A stretch of DNA of 64,000 nucleotides from Actinomyces sp. ZJ308 (GCF_011752065.1 NZ_JAAIJY010000013.1:1-64000), one strand, 5' to 3'. Counted from the first letter of the stretch, positions 40,283 through 48,590 are shown. Numbers and translations are program-made. Notes: generated from the letters alone by a model not told the origin.

Positions 40283-41737
40283 TCAGTCGTCCAGGTGGGC
40301 GACGAGCTCGGCGGCCAGGCCCGTGTAGGTGGCGGGCGTGAGCGCCAGCAGGCGCGCCTCGACGTCGTCGGGCATGCCCAGCCCGGAGATGAACTCGCGC
40401 ATGCCCTCACCCGTGACCTTCTTGCCGCGGGTGAGCTCCTTGAGCCGCTCGTAGGGGTCGGCCATGCCGGTGGCCCCGGCGACGGCGGCCGCCCGCATGG
40501 CCTGCTGGACCGGCTCGCCGAGCACCTCCCAGGTCGCCTCCAGGTCCTCCTCCAGGCGAGCGCGGTCGACGTCGAGCCCGGCCAGGCCGCGGCGGATGTT
40601 GTCGATGGCCAGCAGTGAGTGCCCCAGGGCCACGCCCGCGTTGCGCTGCGTGGTGGAGTCGGTGAGGTCCCGCTGGAGGCGGGAGGTGACGAGGGTGGCC
40701 GCCAGCGTGTCCAGCAGCGAGCAGGAGATCTCCAGGTTGGCCTCGCCGTTCTCGAAGCGGATCGGGTTGACCTTGTGCGGCATGGTCGACGAGCCGGTGG
40801 AGCCCTGCGCGCTCAGGCGCTGGTGGAAGTAGCCCAGCGAGATGTAGGTCCACACGTCGGTGGCCAGGTTGTGGGCGATCCGGTTGAAGCGGGCGACGTC
40901 GGAGTAGAGCTCGGCCTGCCAGTCGTGGGACTCGATCTGGGTGGTCAGCGGGTTCCAGGTCAGGCCCAGGTGCTCCACGAAGCCGCGGCCCACGGCCTGC
41001 CAGTCGGCGCCCGGCACCGAGACGACGTGCGCGCCGAAGGTGCCGGTGGCGCCGTTGATCTTGCCCAGGTACTCGGTGGCCTCGACGCGGCGCACCTGGC
41101 GGCGCAGCCGGTGGGCCAGGACCGCCAGCTCCTTGCCGAGCGTGGTGGGCGTGGCCGGCTGGCCGTGCGTGCGGGCCAGCATGGCGGCGTCGGCGTACTC
41201 GTGGGCCATGGCGGCCAGGTCCTCGACCAGGCCGCGGGCGGCCGGCAGCCAGACCTGTTCGACGGCGGCGCGGATGGTCAGGGCGTAGGAGAGGTTGTTG
41301 ATGTCCTCGCTGGTGCAGAAGATGTGGACGATCTCGCCGACCTCGGGCAGCACGGTGGGGCCGCCGTCGGCGCCGACGACGCCGGGGGCCTGGGCGGCCG
41401 CTGCCAGGCGCCGCTTGAGCAGGTACTCGACGGCCTTGACGTCGTGGCGGGTCTCGGCCTCGATGGCGCCGAGCTCGGCGATCGCCTCGGCCCCGAAGTC
41501 CTCGACGACGCCGCGCAGGTAGGCCTGCTCCGACTCGCTCAGGCGGGGGGCGCCGGGCAGGACGCCGCCGTCGGTGAGGTGGATGAGCCACTCGACCTCG
41601 ACCTGCAGGCGGGCCCGGTTGAGGGCGGCCTCGGAGAGGTGGTTGACCAGTGGTGCGGCGACGGCGCGGTAGCGGCCGTCCAGGGGGCCCAGGGCGATGG
41701 CGGGGGAGACGGTGGAGAGATCGACCATGCCGCTCAT
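40283..41737 (-). CDS. purB: Adenylosuccinate lyase
   Basis: Cleaves SAICAR and adenylosuccinate with release of fumarate, in purine synthesis. 484 residues. Fumarase/aspartase-superfamily signature GSSTMPHKVNPIRFENGEANL is present, with the HDVKAVEYLLK, TSEDINNLSYAL and ARTHGQPATPTTLGKELA catalytic blocks; the N terminus LSTVSPAIALGPLDGRYR is typical of the longer bacterial PurB type. A short Ala-rich insert lies at about residues 110-130. The ATG at 41737 overlaps the stop of the small membrane protein upstream by ATGA, so the two are probably translated together; an ATG at 41728 is possible. Confidence 0.96.
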   Translation of the reverse strand: MSGMVDLSTVSPAIALGPLDGRYRAVAAPLVNHLSEAALNRARLQVEVEWLIHLTDGGVLPGAPRLSESEQAYLRGVVEDFGAEAIAELGAIEAETRHDVKAVEYLLKRRLAAAAQAPGVVGADGGPTVLPEVGEIVHIFCTSEDINNLSYALTIRAAVEQVWLPAARGLVEDLAAMAHEYADAAMLARTHGQPATPTTLGKELAVLAHRLRRQVRRVEATEYLGKINGATGTFGAHVVSVPGADWQAVGRGFVEHLGLTWNPLTTQIESHDWQAELYSDVARFNRIAHNLATDVWTYISLGYFHQRLSAQGSTGSSTMPHKVNPIRFENGEANLEISCSLLDTLAATLVTSRLQRDLTDSTTQRNAGVALGHSLLAIDNIRRGLAGLDVDRARLEEDLEATWEVLGEPVQQAMRAAAVAGATGMADPYERLKELTRGKKVTGEGMREFISGLGMPDDVEARLLALTPATYTGLAAELVAHLDD

Positions 41738-42144
41738 TGTGGCAGGTTGCCGCCGATCTCTGCGAGGGGAGTCTCCGGGGTGGTGACGAAGACGGGCTGC
41801 GTGGCGGGCTTGCGCCGGCGGAGTGCGTTCACGACGACGTAGAGCAGGATGCCGGTCGACGGCAGGTTGATGGCGGCAGCGGCGTCGTGGTCGTAGAGGC
41901 CGTAGCCGAGCAGGGCGATCGCCAGGCCGAGGCCGATGACACTCAGCGCGAGCACCGAGGGGCCCGGGATGCGCTGGGACGGTTCGGCGCGCTGAACGTG
42001 CTGCGCCTGGAGGAGGATGAGGCTGACCGTCAGCAGGCTCAGGGGGGTCAGGAGGGAGGTTTCCCAGCCGAACAGGCCTCCGCCGACGGTCAGGACCAGA
42101 ACGGTGGTGGCGAGCGTGAAGACGACTGGAGGGAGGAGTCGCAT
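41734..42144 (-). CDS. Small four-helix membrane protein, paralogue 1
   Basis: A 136-residue protein with four predicted membrane segments (LATTVLVLTVGGGLFGW, LLTPLSLLTVSLILLQA, LALSVIGLGLAIALLGYGLYD, INLPSTGILLYVVVNAL) and a basic then acidic tail. Family not recognised. It is a clear paralogue of the 42454-42825 product: shared features are the W at the end of helix 1, ILLxAQ, the GLYxxDA and INLP motifs and LR-R after helix 4. Overlaps purB by four bases (ATGA). Confidence 0.75.
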   Translation of the reverse strand: MRLLPPVVFTLATTVLVLTVGGGLFGWETSLLTPLSLLTVSLILLQAQHVQRAEPSQRIPGPSVLALSVIGLGLAIALLGYGLYDHDAAAAINLPSTGILLYVVVNALRRRKPATQPVFVTTPETPLAEIGGNLPQ

Positions 42145-42453
42145 GGTAATGACCTCATAGGGGTGGACATGATGGGGAGTGGTACGACCAGGCAAAATCC
42201 TGCCGGATTCTTATGGTGCTTTCAACAAGTCGCCCGTCATCCTTGATGGGGAGCGCTGCCCGGGCTCGCCAACCCTACTCAGCCACTCGGCCTCCACCTG
42301 ACGAAACCCGGATCTACCAGGGGGAATGCAACATCACTGTGACGCCATAGGACGCGGGTGACCCGTAGATAACGAGGTTGCGGAGGCGGACGTGCGGCCC
42401 CGATCGACGTCGTCGGGGAACCGGGATCTGCTGAAGCGCGCGGGGGAGGGGAC
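42145..42453. other. 309-base gap, no gene seen
   Basis: Lies between the two paralogous membrane protein genes, both on the minus strand. AT content is a little higher near 42200-42230 (gattcttatggtgctttcaac), which could hold the promoter of the 41734-42144/purB pair. No convincing hairpin or coding signal. Confidence 0.4.
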
Positions 42454-42825
42454 CTACCGGGACCGGGGCGGGTCGCCGGCGGTGGCGCCCCTTCTGCGGT
42501 CCCTCAGGCTACTCACCAGGACGTAACCCAGCAGTGCCAGGGCGGGCAGGTTGATCAGTGCGACGGCGTCGGACAAGTAGAGGCCGCGCGCAAGGGCGAG
42601 TCCCGACAGAACGATCCCGAGGAGCCCCAGTGCCCGTATCGCCGAGGGCGGCATCGTCCGTTCTCCGGGGTCGGCGGTCTGGGCGCGCAGCAGGATGAGG
42701 CCGAGCAGCAGCATGCACAGCGACGTGTTGAGGCTGCCGGTCCGCCAGTCGAGCAGCAGCCCTCCGATCCCGAGCACCAGGACGATCAGGGCGACAACCA
42801 GGATGGCGAGCCTGATGAGTCGCAT
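42454..42825 (-). CDS. Small four-helix membrane protein, paralogue 2
   Basis: A 123-residue paralogue of the product of 41734-42144, with helices LAILVVALIVLVLGIGGLLL, LNTSLCMLLLGLILLRA, LGLLGIVLSGLALARGLYL and LINLPALALLGYVLVSSL. ATG at 42825 is supported by a gaggtg site seven bases upstream; a GTG nine bases earlier is possible. Function unknown; the small size and position before purB give no clear hint. Confidence 0.72.
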   Translation of the reverse strand: MRLIRLAILVVALIVLVLGIGGLLLDWRTGSLNTSLCMLLLGLILLRAQTADPGERTMPPSAIRALGLLGIVLSGLALARGLYLSDAVALINLPALALLGYVLVSSLRDRRRGATAGDPPRSR

Positions 42826-42908
42826 GGCGGGCACCTCACTGAGCAGTTCACGACGGCGGACGTAGCCAGATTAAACCGGTGACCTGGCCGGAGACTGAAT
42901 ACGGGTAC

Positions 42909-42974
42909 GCCCGTCCAGCTGGCCGATGCCGTGCGAGAGGCGGTGCCGTTGTGAACGAGGAGCGCGATCGGCCT
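42909..42974. repeat. 66-bp direct repeat, left copy (3' end of an MNT gene plus start of its partner)
   Basis: Identical to 43429-43494 over 66 bases. The right copy covers the last 15 codons of the antitoxin-like gene, its GTGA overlap and the first 8 codons of the downstream frame. The left copy has no gene body before it, so it looks like the end of a deleted earlier copy. Confidence 0.9.
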
Positions 42975-43003
42975 TCGTCGTGGTCGTGCAATATGCTGAC
43001 CTC

Positions 43004-43474
43004 ATGGGTCGTTTCCGCACTGATGATGCTCCGGCACTCATTCGTGCTGCGCGTCTGGACGCTGGGCTGACACAGACCCAGTTGGCTCATCGTGCCGGGC
43101 TGCGCCCGCCGAGCCTGATGCAGATGGAGGCCGGGACTCAAACGGTGTCCGGCGAAATGCTCGAGAGGGTGCTGCGGGCAGCTGACTACCGGCCGTCGGT
43201 TCCGCTTGCCATGCAGGCCGATGAGATCGCCGCCTGCGCTGAGTCTCATGGCCTGAGCAATCCTCGCGTTTTCGGCTCATCCGTCCGAGGGGAGGACGAC
43301 TTCGACTCCGACATCGATCTGCTGGTTACACCATCAGCCGACACTGATCTGTTCGATCTGGCCCTGTTCGTCGATGACGTTGAGAAGCTCACTGGGTTCC
43401 CGACCGACGTGGTCTCCGATGCCAATCTGCCCGTCCAGCTGGCCGATGCCGTGCGAGAGGCGGTGCCGTTGTGA
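43004..43474 (+). CDS. XRE helix-turn-helix fused to MNT-type nucleotidyltransferase (antitoxin-like)
   Basis: A 156-residue protein. Residues 8-60 form an XRE helix-turn-helix (LIRAARLDAGLTQTQLAHRA, LRPPSLMQMEAG). Residues 85-150 are a minimal nucleotidyltransferase with the GS motif G91-S92 and the acidic DxD pair in FDSDIDLLV. Family knowledge: such MNT proteins pair with HEPN toxins and inactivate them, often by AMP transfer. It overlaps a very short downstream frame by GTGA, where a HEPN gene would be expected. Base composition is less GC-rich than neighbours and it is bracketed by the 66-bp repeat, both signs of mobility or rearrangement. Confidence 0.82.
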   Translation: MGRFRTDDAPALIRAARLDAGLTQTQLAHRAGLRPPSLMQMEAGTQTVSGEMLERVLRAADYRPSVPLAMQADEIAACAESHGLSNPRVFGSSVRGEDDFDSDIDLLVTPSADTDLFDLALFVDDVEKLTGFPTDVVSDANLPVQLADAVREAVPL

Positions 43475-43494
43475 ACGAGGAGCGCGATCGGCCT
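43429..43494. repeat. 66-bp direct repeat, right copy
   Basis: Right-hand partner of 42909-42974, exactly 520 bases downstream, spanning the junction of the antitoxin-like gene and the truncated partner. Confidence 0.9.
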
Positions 43495-43599
43495 CGCTTC
43501 ACACCACGTGCTCGGAAGGGTGACTCGAGGCTCCATGATCGTGAGAACCTGACCGCTGAGATCTCGCTCATTCGCGACCGGATCAACGCCGGCGAGTAG
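43471..43599 (+). pseudogene. Very short frame after the MNT gene, possibly a truncated HEPN-type partner
   Basis: A GTG overlapping the stop of the MNT gene opens 42 codons, reading MNEERDRPRFTPRARKG, then LHDRENLTAEISLIRDRINAGE and stop. Position and GTGA overlap are where the HEPN toxin of an MNT/HEPN pair is expected, but a HEPN domain needs about 100 residues or more and its RxxxxH motif is missing. Either a remnant or an unrelated small peptide. Confidence 0.45.
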
Positions 43600-43631
43600 C
43601 TCTTCATTCTCATGGGAGCGGGGCCTGTCGT

Positions 43632-43702
43632 CGAGTTCGTAGGGTAGGTCGCGCGTTCGTACCCTCTACCCCCCCCGAACGCGCGGTACAAGGTACGACC
43701 GC
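43632..43702. repeat. Family B intergenic palindromic repeat, copy 2
   Basis: CGCGCGTTCG (43650-43659) pairs with CGAACGCGCG (43676-43685); the flanks TAGGGTAGGT and GGTACGACC match the copy at 10306-10391. It lies between converging genes. Confidence 0.78.
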
Positions 43703-43724
43703 GCGGACGTGGGCCCGGCTCGGG

Positions 43725-44483
43725 TCAGGCCTCGGAGGCCACGCCCATGGCACGGCCGCGAATCCAGTAGGCCTGGTGCTGGATGCTGCGCCGGCTCATC
43801 CCGGAGGCGACCAGGTGGCGCCGCACCGCCTTGGTGGCGCTGCTCTCCAGGGCGATCCAGGCCCAGTCGAGCGCCAGGTCCCCGGTGTCCGCCCACAGGG
43901 TGTGGTCGACGGCGGCCAGCAACCCGTCCTGGGACACCTCGGGGTCCAGGCGGATGAGCTTGTGGTCGCGCTCGGCCCGGGGCAGGTAGCCGTCCTCGGG
44001 CGCCAGCATGATGACGGTGGCCGGGCTGCCCGCGGGGGCCGCGTTCACGGCGTCGGCGAGCGCGGGCGCCGAGGCGAGGTCGCCCACCAGCAGCATCCGG
44101 TCGCCGTGGGACGGTGGGCGGTAGCTGGTGCCGCCCATGACCTGGACGGCCACCGTGGCCCCGGGCCTGACCCGGTTCGACCACCGCGACGCCGGCCCGG
44201 CGGGCTCGTGGTGCAGGAACAGGATGGTGGCGCTGGAGTGGGCCCGGTCGATGCGGGTGAGGGTGTAGGCGCGCTGGTACTCGCGGTCGCCCTCCGGGAT
44301 CCACATCCGCACCCAGGTGGTGGGCGGCAGCGCGGCGGCTCCGGTCCCTAGAAGGCTCGGGCACTGGACGGTCAGCTCCGTGTAGGGCGGGAGGTCGCGC
44401 ACCCCGGTGACCGTGAGCCTGTGCTCCGGCACGCGCAGCGCCTTGAGCACCGTGCCCTGGAACCCGCGTCCTCCACGTGCCAT
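43725..44483 (-). CDS. Siderophore-interacting flavoprotein (SIP family)
   Basis: Predicted FAD-dependent ferric-siderophore reductase, 252 residues, about normal for the family. The FAD-binding pattern is REYQRAYTLTRID followed by LFLHHEPAGPASRW; the NAD(P)H part shows LLVGDLASAPALADAV, and the C terminus has RRHLVASGMSRRSIQHQAYWIRGRAMG, close to the family's ending (YWRRG-type). It releases iron from siderophores in the cytoplasm. No siderophore transport or synthesis gene is adjacent in this window. Confidence 0.87.
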   Translation of the reverse strand: MARGGRGFQGTVLKALRVPEHRLTVTGVRDLPPYTELTVQCPSLLGTGAAALPPTTWVRMWIPEGDREYQRAYTLTRIDRAHSSATILFLHHEPAGPASRWSNRVRPGATVAVQVMGGTSYRPPSHGDRMLLVGDLASAPALADAVNAAPAGSPATVIMLAPEDGYLPRAERDHKLIRLDPEVSQDGLLAAVDHTLWADTGDLALDWAWIALESSATKAVRRHLVASGMSRRSIQHQAYWIRGRAMGVASEA

Positions 44484-44529
44484 CTGCCGGCTCGCCTTCC
44501 TACGGTCTCGTCTCTTCCCAAGGCGAACC

Positions 44530-44838
44530 TTAGCCGGAGCAGGGGTGGTCTTGCCTGGGACCGCCTGCCCAGAACCGCCTGCCCAGAACGGCCGGGACGC
44601 CGTCGACCAGGTCCACCCCGGTCAGGCACATGGCGTGGGTGAGCGCCGACTCGCGCGCCACCAGCCGCTCGGCCTTCGTCATCGACAGGTCCACCCCGTA
44701 CAGGCCCTCGTAGTCGTGCAGGCCGGCGTCCCAGATCCCCGCGCTCTTGTCGCGCTGCTTGGCGACGTCGCAGGCGAACCACACCAGCTCGCCGTCCTGG
44801 ATCGCGACGATTGCGGACGCCTCATTGTGCGTTCGCAA
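44530..44838 (-). pseudogene. Fragment of aminopeptidase C / bleomycin hydrolase (peptidase C1B)
   Basis: About 102 codons read LVWFACDVAKQRDKSAGIWD, HDYEGLYGVDLSMTKAERL, RESALTHAMCLTGVDLVDG. These match a late part of PepC-type cysteine aminopeptidases, including the catalytic His in THAM. The N-terminal two thirds with the catalytic Cys is absent, and after VDGVPAVLGRRFWAGG the frame departs before the family's NSWG motif. The upstream sequence is the divergent methyltransferase gene. A decayed gene rather than a functional peptidase. Confidence 0.82.
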
Positions 44839-44899
44839 CAGGGCCTGGGCGATCTGCCGCGCGGGCCGTGGGGCGAGCCGGCGCCGGTAGGCTCACGCC

Positions 44900-45571
44900 A
44901 TGACCCAGCCCCACCAGCAGCACTCCGACTCCCACTGCGCCGTCGGCGACCACGCCTCCCGCTGGGAGGAGCGCTACGCCTCGGTCGAGCGGCTCTGGTC
45001 GGGCCGCCCCAACGACTGGCTGCCCGAGCTCGCCGCCGGCTGGAGCCCCGGGACCGCCCTGGAGATCGGCTGTGGCGAGGGCGCCGACGTCCTGTGGCTG
45101 GCCGAGCACGGCTGGCGGGTGACCGGGCTGGACCTGTCCGCCACCGCCATCGGACGCCTGCGCCTCCAGGCCGAGCGCCTCGGCCTTGCTTCGCGCGTGA
45201 CCGGCCGGGTGCACGACGTCGGATCCGGGCTGCCGGAGGGCCCCTTCGACCTGGTGACGAGCTTCTACGTCCACGGCGGACCCGAGGAGGGCTCCCTCGA
45301 CCTCGTGGCCCTCCTGTCCGACGCCGCCGCCCGCGTCGCACCCGGCGGGCGCCTGCTCACGGCCGTGCACGCCGTCAACCCGCCCTGGCACACCCATCAC
45401 GCCCGGACCTACACGGCCGGCGAGCTGGTCGCGGGGCTCGCCGGGGCGACGGCCGGCTGGGAGGTCGTCGTCGCCGAGGAGCGCCGGCGGCACGCGACGG
45501 GGCCTGATGGCCAGGAGGGTAGCCGGGCCGACGCCGTCGTGTGCCTGCGCCGGCCGCCGGCCGCGTCTTGA
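44900..45571 (+). CDS. Class I SAM-dependent methyltransferase (TehB-like)
   Basis: A 223-residue cytosolic methyltransferase. The SAM-binding motif I is ALEIGCGEGADVLWLAEHGW, followed by VTGLDLSATAIGRL (motif II), DVGSGLPEGPFDLVTSFYVH (motif III) and VAPGGRLLTAVH. The opening WEERYASVERLWSGRPNDWLPEL is typical of the TehB/thiopurine-type small methyltransferases. Substrate unknown. It is divergent from the aminopeptidase fragment and is followed by 685 bases without a clear gene. Confidence 0.85.
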   Translation: MTQPHQQHSDSHCAVGDHASRWEERYASVERLWSGRPNDWLPELAAGWSPGTALEIGCGEGADVLWLAEHGWRVTGLDLSATAIGRLRLQAERLGLASRVTGRVHDVGSGLPEGPFDLVTSFYVHGGPEEGSLDLVALLSDAAARVAPGGRLLTAVHAVNPPWHTHHARTYTAGELVAGLAGATAGWEVVVAEERRRHATGPDGQEGSRADAVVCLRRPPAAS

Positions 45572-46027
45572 TGAAGAAGCGTTGGGAACGGCCCTGAAAA
45601 ACCGCCGGAATATTCTGGGTGACGGCCGGAATGTGGTGCAAGCAACGTGGAAATGGCGGGATGGCGCCCGTTTCTCAGCATGTTCATAGGAGTTTCCGGG
45701 GGGTCCGCCCAGGATCGGTGGGTTACATAGTTACTGCCGCCGGACGGAACCGGTCACGAGGGTTGGGGAGCCCGATGACTGGCAGGTCTCCGAGTTCGGA
45801 ACGGGTCTTAGGGAGCCCGGACTGGACGTTCTGGCGAAGGAGGTTCCGCCTCCCCGGCCTTATGGGAAGCCGGGTAGCAGGAGGACCTCGCGAGGCTTGG
45901 GCCCGCGGTCCGGGAAACCGGATCGCGGGCCGAGTCCTTTCCTGAGCACCCAGCAGCCCGGCTCGGACGGTTCCAGTCGCGGCACGGATCGCGGCGCAGT
46001 GGCCTGAGGCTCACGCGGATACAGGCT
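45572..46027. other. Gap without a clear gene; holds a strong GAAA-capped hairpin
   Basis: The most striking element is 45900-45931: 14-base arms (45900-45913 and 45918-45931) that pair with a single G-T wobble around the tetraloop GAAA, followed by gagtccttt. In RNA this is a very stable GNRA-capped stem, fit for a terminator or structured RNA. Frames of about 100 codons exist but lack protein-like composition or ribosome sites. I could not assign a known RNA family. Confidence 0.5.
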
Positions 46028-46105
46028 CACGCGGCTACTGCACATGGCCCGGGTGCTACTGGGGAAGGCGAGGGTGTACTCCACGAGGGTCCGGACCTCG
46101 TGCAG
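46028..46105. repeat. Family C intergenic repeat, copy 4 (diverged)
   Basis: Contains gctactgcacatgg, gtgctactggggaagg, gtgtactccacgagg and cctcgtgcagcac, the same word order as 25247-25385. Located before the WXG-like gene. Confidence 0.62.
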
Positions 46106-46256
46106 CACGCCGCCGTCGGCGCCGCTGTCACCCCAGCGGGGCACTCTCCGCGTGCCGCATGGCCCCCGGGGGCCACAGGCGGCGGGCTGCAGGGCTGATC
46201 CACAGGGCCGCGTGCGGGCGCTGCGGTCGCCGGCGAGGGCGTCCTACCGTCGAGAC

Positions 46257-46484
46257 ATGTCTTTCTCACTGTCCCTGTCCAAGATGGACTACGACACCGC
46301 AGTCACCCGGTTCCCCGCCTCGGTCCCCGCCAGCTGGGTGGGCGCGGACTCCATCGCCTGCCAGAGCGCGCTCGACAACGCCTCCGGTCTCCTGACCTCG
46401 CTGGCGACGCTCTACGAGACGGCGTTCACCGACGTCGGCGTCATCGAGGCCCGCAGCTCATCGAGCGGAACGAGCCCGTCATGA
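46257..46484 (+). CDS. Small WXG-like protein paired with a hydrolase
   Basis: A 75-residue protein starting MSFSLSLSKMDYDTAVTRFP with the motif ASWVGADSIACQSALDNASGLL (W-x-G between two helices) followed by a second helix TSLATLYETAFTD. Length and the central WxG resemble WXG100/ESX-type proteins, though it is short. No signal peptide. It overlaps the following hydrolase by four bases (ATGA), so the two are translated together and may act or be exported as a pair. No type VII secretion gene is in this window. Confidence 0.65.
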   Translation: MSFSLSLSKMDYDTAVTRFPASVPASWVGADSIACQSALDNASGLLTSLATLYETAFTDVGVIEARSSSSGTSPS

Positions 46485-48571
46485 CTCCGGTCGCCACGCA
46501 AGGCTCCGACGGCTCCTACCCGGCGTGGGCTCAGGACCCCCATGCGACGAAGCCCCCTTATTCCGAGCAGTCGCCGGCTGCGCCCACGGCCCCTGCTGCC
46601 CCGTACAAGGGTCCGGCGCCGGAGGATGCGGGCCACCCGTGGCGCATATGGGCGGACGGGGTCTCGGTGGTGGTGTCGGGCGGCAGCGTCTCGGTCGATA
46701 CGGCGGACCTGGACGCCCTGTCCTCCAGCCTCACCTCCGCCGCCGGCTCGCTCGACGACGCCCGGACGCTCATCGCCACAGTGGTCACTGAGGTGAATGC
46801 GGCGCCGCCCCCGCCGCTGCCCCCGATGTCCCCTCTTGAGCCCCGAGGCCTTCTCAACCCGCAGGGAACCTGGGATGACGTCGGCGGTCAGTGCGTTCCC
46901 GCTCCGGACCCCGCCATCCGTCCCTCCCTCTCCTCGCAGGGAGACGGATCGTCCACCGGCGCGTACCCCTTCGGTCTTGACCTGGAGAAGGACAAGGCTC
47001 TTCACTCCCTGGACGTCCTGAGCTCGGGACCCGGGTCGCTTCTCGACGTCGCGGACACCCTGCGCGGCATCGCCTCCGACGTCACCGCCTGCTCCCAGGC
47101 CCACACGCTCGCCGAGGGCGGCGCCGCCCCCGGCCCAGACCTCGTGGGTCCCGTGGACATCCGGGCCTTCGACTCCGGTCTCATCCAGCTGGCACTGGGG
47201 TCCTCCGTCGTCGGCTCGTTCCCCGTGATATCAGCCCTGCTGGCGTCGTCGGCGTTACCCACCTGGCTGCCCTACAAGCTGCTGGAGGGTCATGAGGGCG
47301 GCCAGGCCGTCGCTGAGGCACTCCACCTCCTCCTGGAGGACCCGGCCACCGAGCAGTGGGTCAAGGAGGACGCCGTGCGGATCGCTCTGCTGACGCTGTG
47401 GCTCACCAAGGCCAGGACCGGCCGGGAGTCGGCCACCATCGAGGCCTACCTCAAGCAGGTCTCCGAGCGCCTCGACCCCTGGGTGACGCAGCGCCTCCCC
47501 GCCCAGGTGGCCGCGGGCACGCAGACTGTGGACACCACGAGCCTGACCCCCATGCAGCGCGTCACCATGTACCTGGGGATGAACGCGACGTCGCTGGGCG
47601 CCGGGGTCTACGGAAGCCAGACCGGTATCACGGTCACCCCGGTGGGCGGCAGCGGCTCCACCGTGCTCCCGCCCGCCACCAAGGACCCCCTGGGGCTCGG
47701 CAGCCCGGTCCAGGCCGGCATGACCGGCAGGGGCAAGGAGTCCAAGGCTCCGCAGAGCATCTCCGAGACCATCGCCCACTGCCAGGAGGTGCAGTCCTCC
47801 AAGGGCTCGTTGGAACAGGCCGACGACGAGGACGGCGTCATCTCCATCCAGCGGGTCGAGCACGCCGACGGTCGCGTCTCCTGGGTCGTCTACGTCCCCG
47901 GCACCACCGACTGGACCGTCGGCGACGGGGAGCCTCAGGACCTGCTCACCAACCTCGAGGGCGTGGGCGGCACTCCCACGGTCATGGAGAGCGCCGTCGT
48001 CACCGCCATGCGTCAGGCCGGCATCCAGTCCGGCGAGGAGGTCGCCCTCTACGGCCACTCCCAGGGCGGGATCACCGTCTCCAACATCGCCGCGGACCCG
48101 GCGATTCAGGACCGCTACAACATCACCACGGTCCTCACCGCCGGAGCGCCCACCGCGGGCGCGGACATCCCCGACGACGTCCACGCCCTGCACGTGGAGA
48201 ACACCGGCGACGCCGTCCCCGGGCTCGACGCCGCGCCCACGCCCACCGGCCCCCACCGGCAGGTCGCCACGGTCGACACCCACCAGATGAGCACGGGCGG
48301 CTACCCCCACGCCGCCGACGTCTACGCGCAGGCCACCGAGGGCATCGAGGACCGGGCCCCCGAGCTGACCGACTGGAGCACCTCCTTCTCCCGCGCCTCA
48401 GGCGCCGGCGAGCAGGGGACGGCCACCACCGAGTACACCTTCACGGTCCAGCGCAACACCGACTCGTCCGGCGTGTACAAGGACGGCGACGGCTACCAGG
48501 GCGAGGTGCCGTCGTCGGCGCCCTCCTACGAGCTGCCGACCCCGGCCCCGCAACCCTCGGGCGAGCATTAG
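46481..48571 (+). CDS. Large alpha/beta hydrolase (lipase-like) with N-terminal helical domain
   Basis: A 696-residue protein. After a Pro-rich start, residues 55-105 (WADGVSVVVSGGSVSVDTAD, LDALSSSLTSAAGSLDDART) look like a helical WXG-related or fibre-type domain. The hydrolase part lies in residues 445-615: VSWVVYVPGTTDW, the nucleophile elbow ALYGHSQGGITVSNIA, LTAGAPTAGADIPDDVHALH and a possible His in DTHQMSTGGYPH. No signal peptide or membrane helix is evident. Paired with a WXG-like protein, it may be a type VII secretion-associated enzyme or effector; that is inference. Substrate unknown. Confidence 0.75.
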   Translation: MTPVATQGSDGSYPAWAQDPHATKPPYSEQSPAAPTAPAAPYKGPAPEDAGHPWRIWADGVSVVVSGGSVSVDTADLDALSSSLTSAAGSLDDARTLIATVVTEVNAAPPPPLPPMSPLEPRGLLNPQGTWDDVGGQCVPAPDPAIRPSLSSQGDGSSTGAYPFGLDLEKDKALHSLDVLSSGPGSLLDVADTLRGIASDVTACSQAHTLAEGGAAPGPDLVGPVDIRAFDSGLIQLALGSSVVGSFPVISALLASSALPTWLPYKLLEGHEGGQAVAEALHLLLEDPATEQWVKEDAVRIALLTLWLTKARTGRESATIEAYLKQVSERLDPWVTQRLPAQVAAGTQTVDTTSLTPMQRVTMYLGMNATSLGAGVYGSQTGITVTPVGGSGSTVLPPATKDPLGLGSPVQAGMTGRGKESKAPQSISETIAHCQEVQSSKGSLEQADDEDGVISIQRVEHADGRVSWVVYVPGTTDWTVGDGEPQDLLTNLEGVGGTPTVMESAVVTAMRQAGIQSGEEVALYGHSQGGITVSNIAADPAIQDRYNITTVLTAGAPTAGADIPDDVHALHVENTGDAVPGLDAAPTPTGPHRQVATVDTHQMSTGGYPHAADVYAQATEGIEDRAPELTDWSTSFSRASGAGEQGTATTEYTFTVQRNTDSSGVYKDGDGYQGEVPSSAPSYELPTPAPQPSGEH

Positions 48572-48590
48572 ATGGTGTTGCGAAGGCCTG

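Noticed and set aside
45770-45810. Similarity of gagttcggaacgggtc to a 5S rRNA segment (reverse strand)
   Set aside because: Match is about 15 bases and the rest of 5S rRNA is absent.
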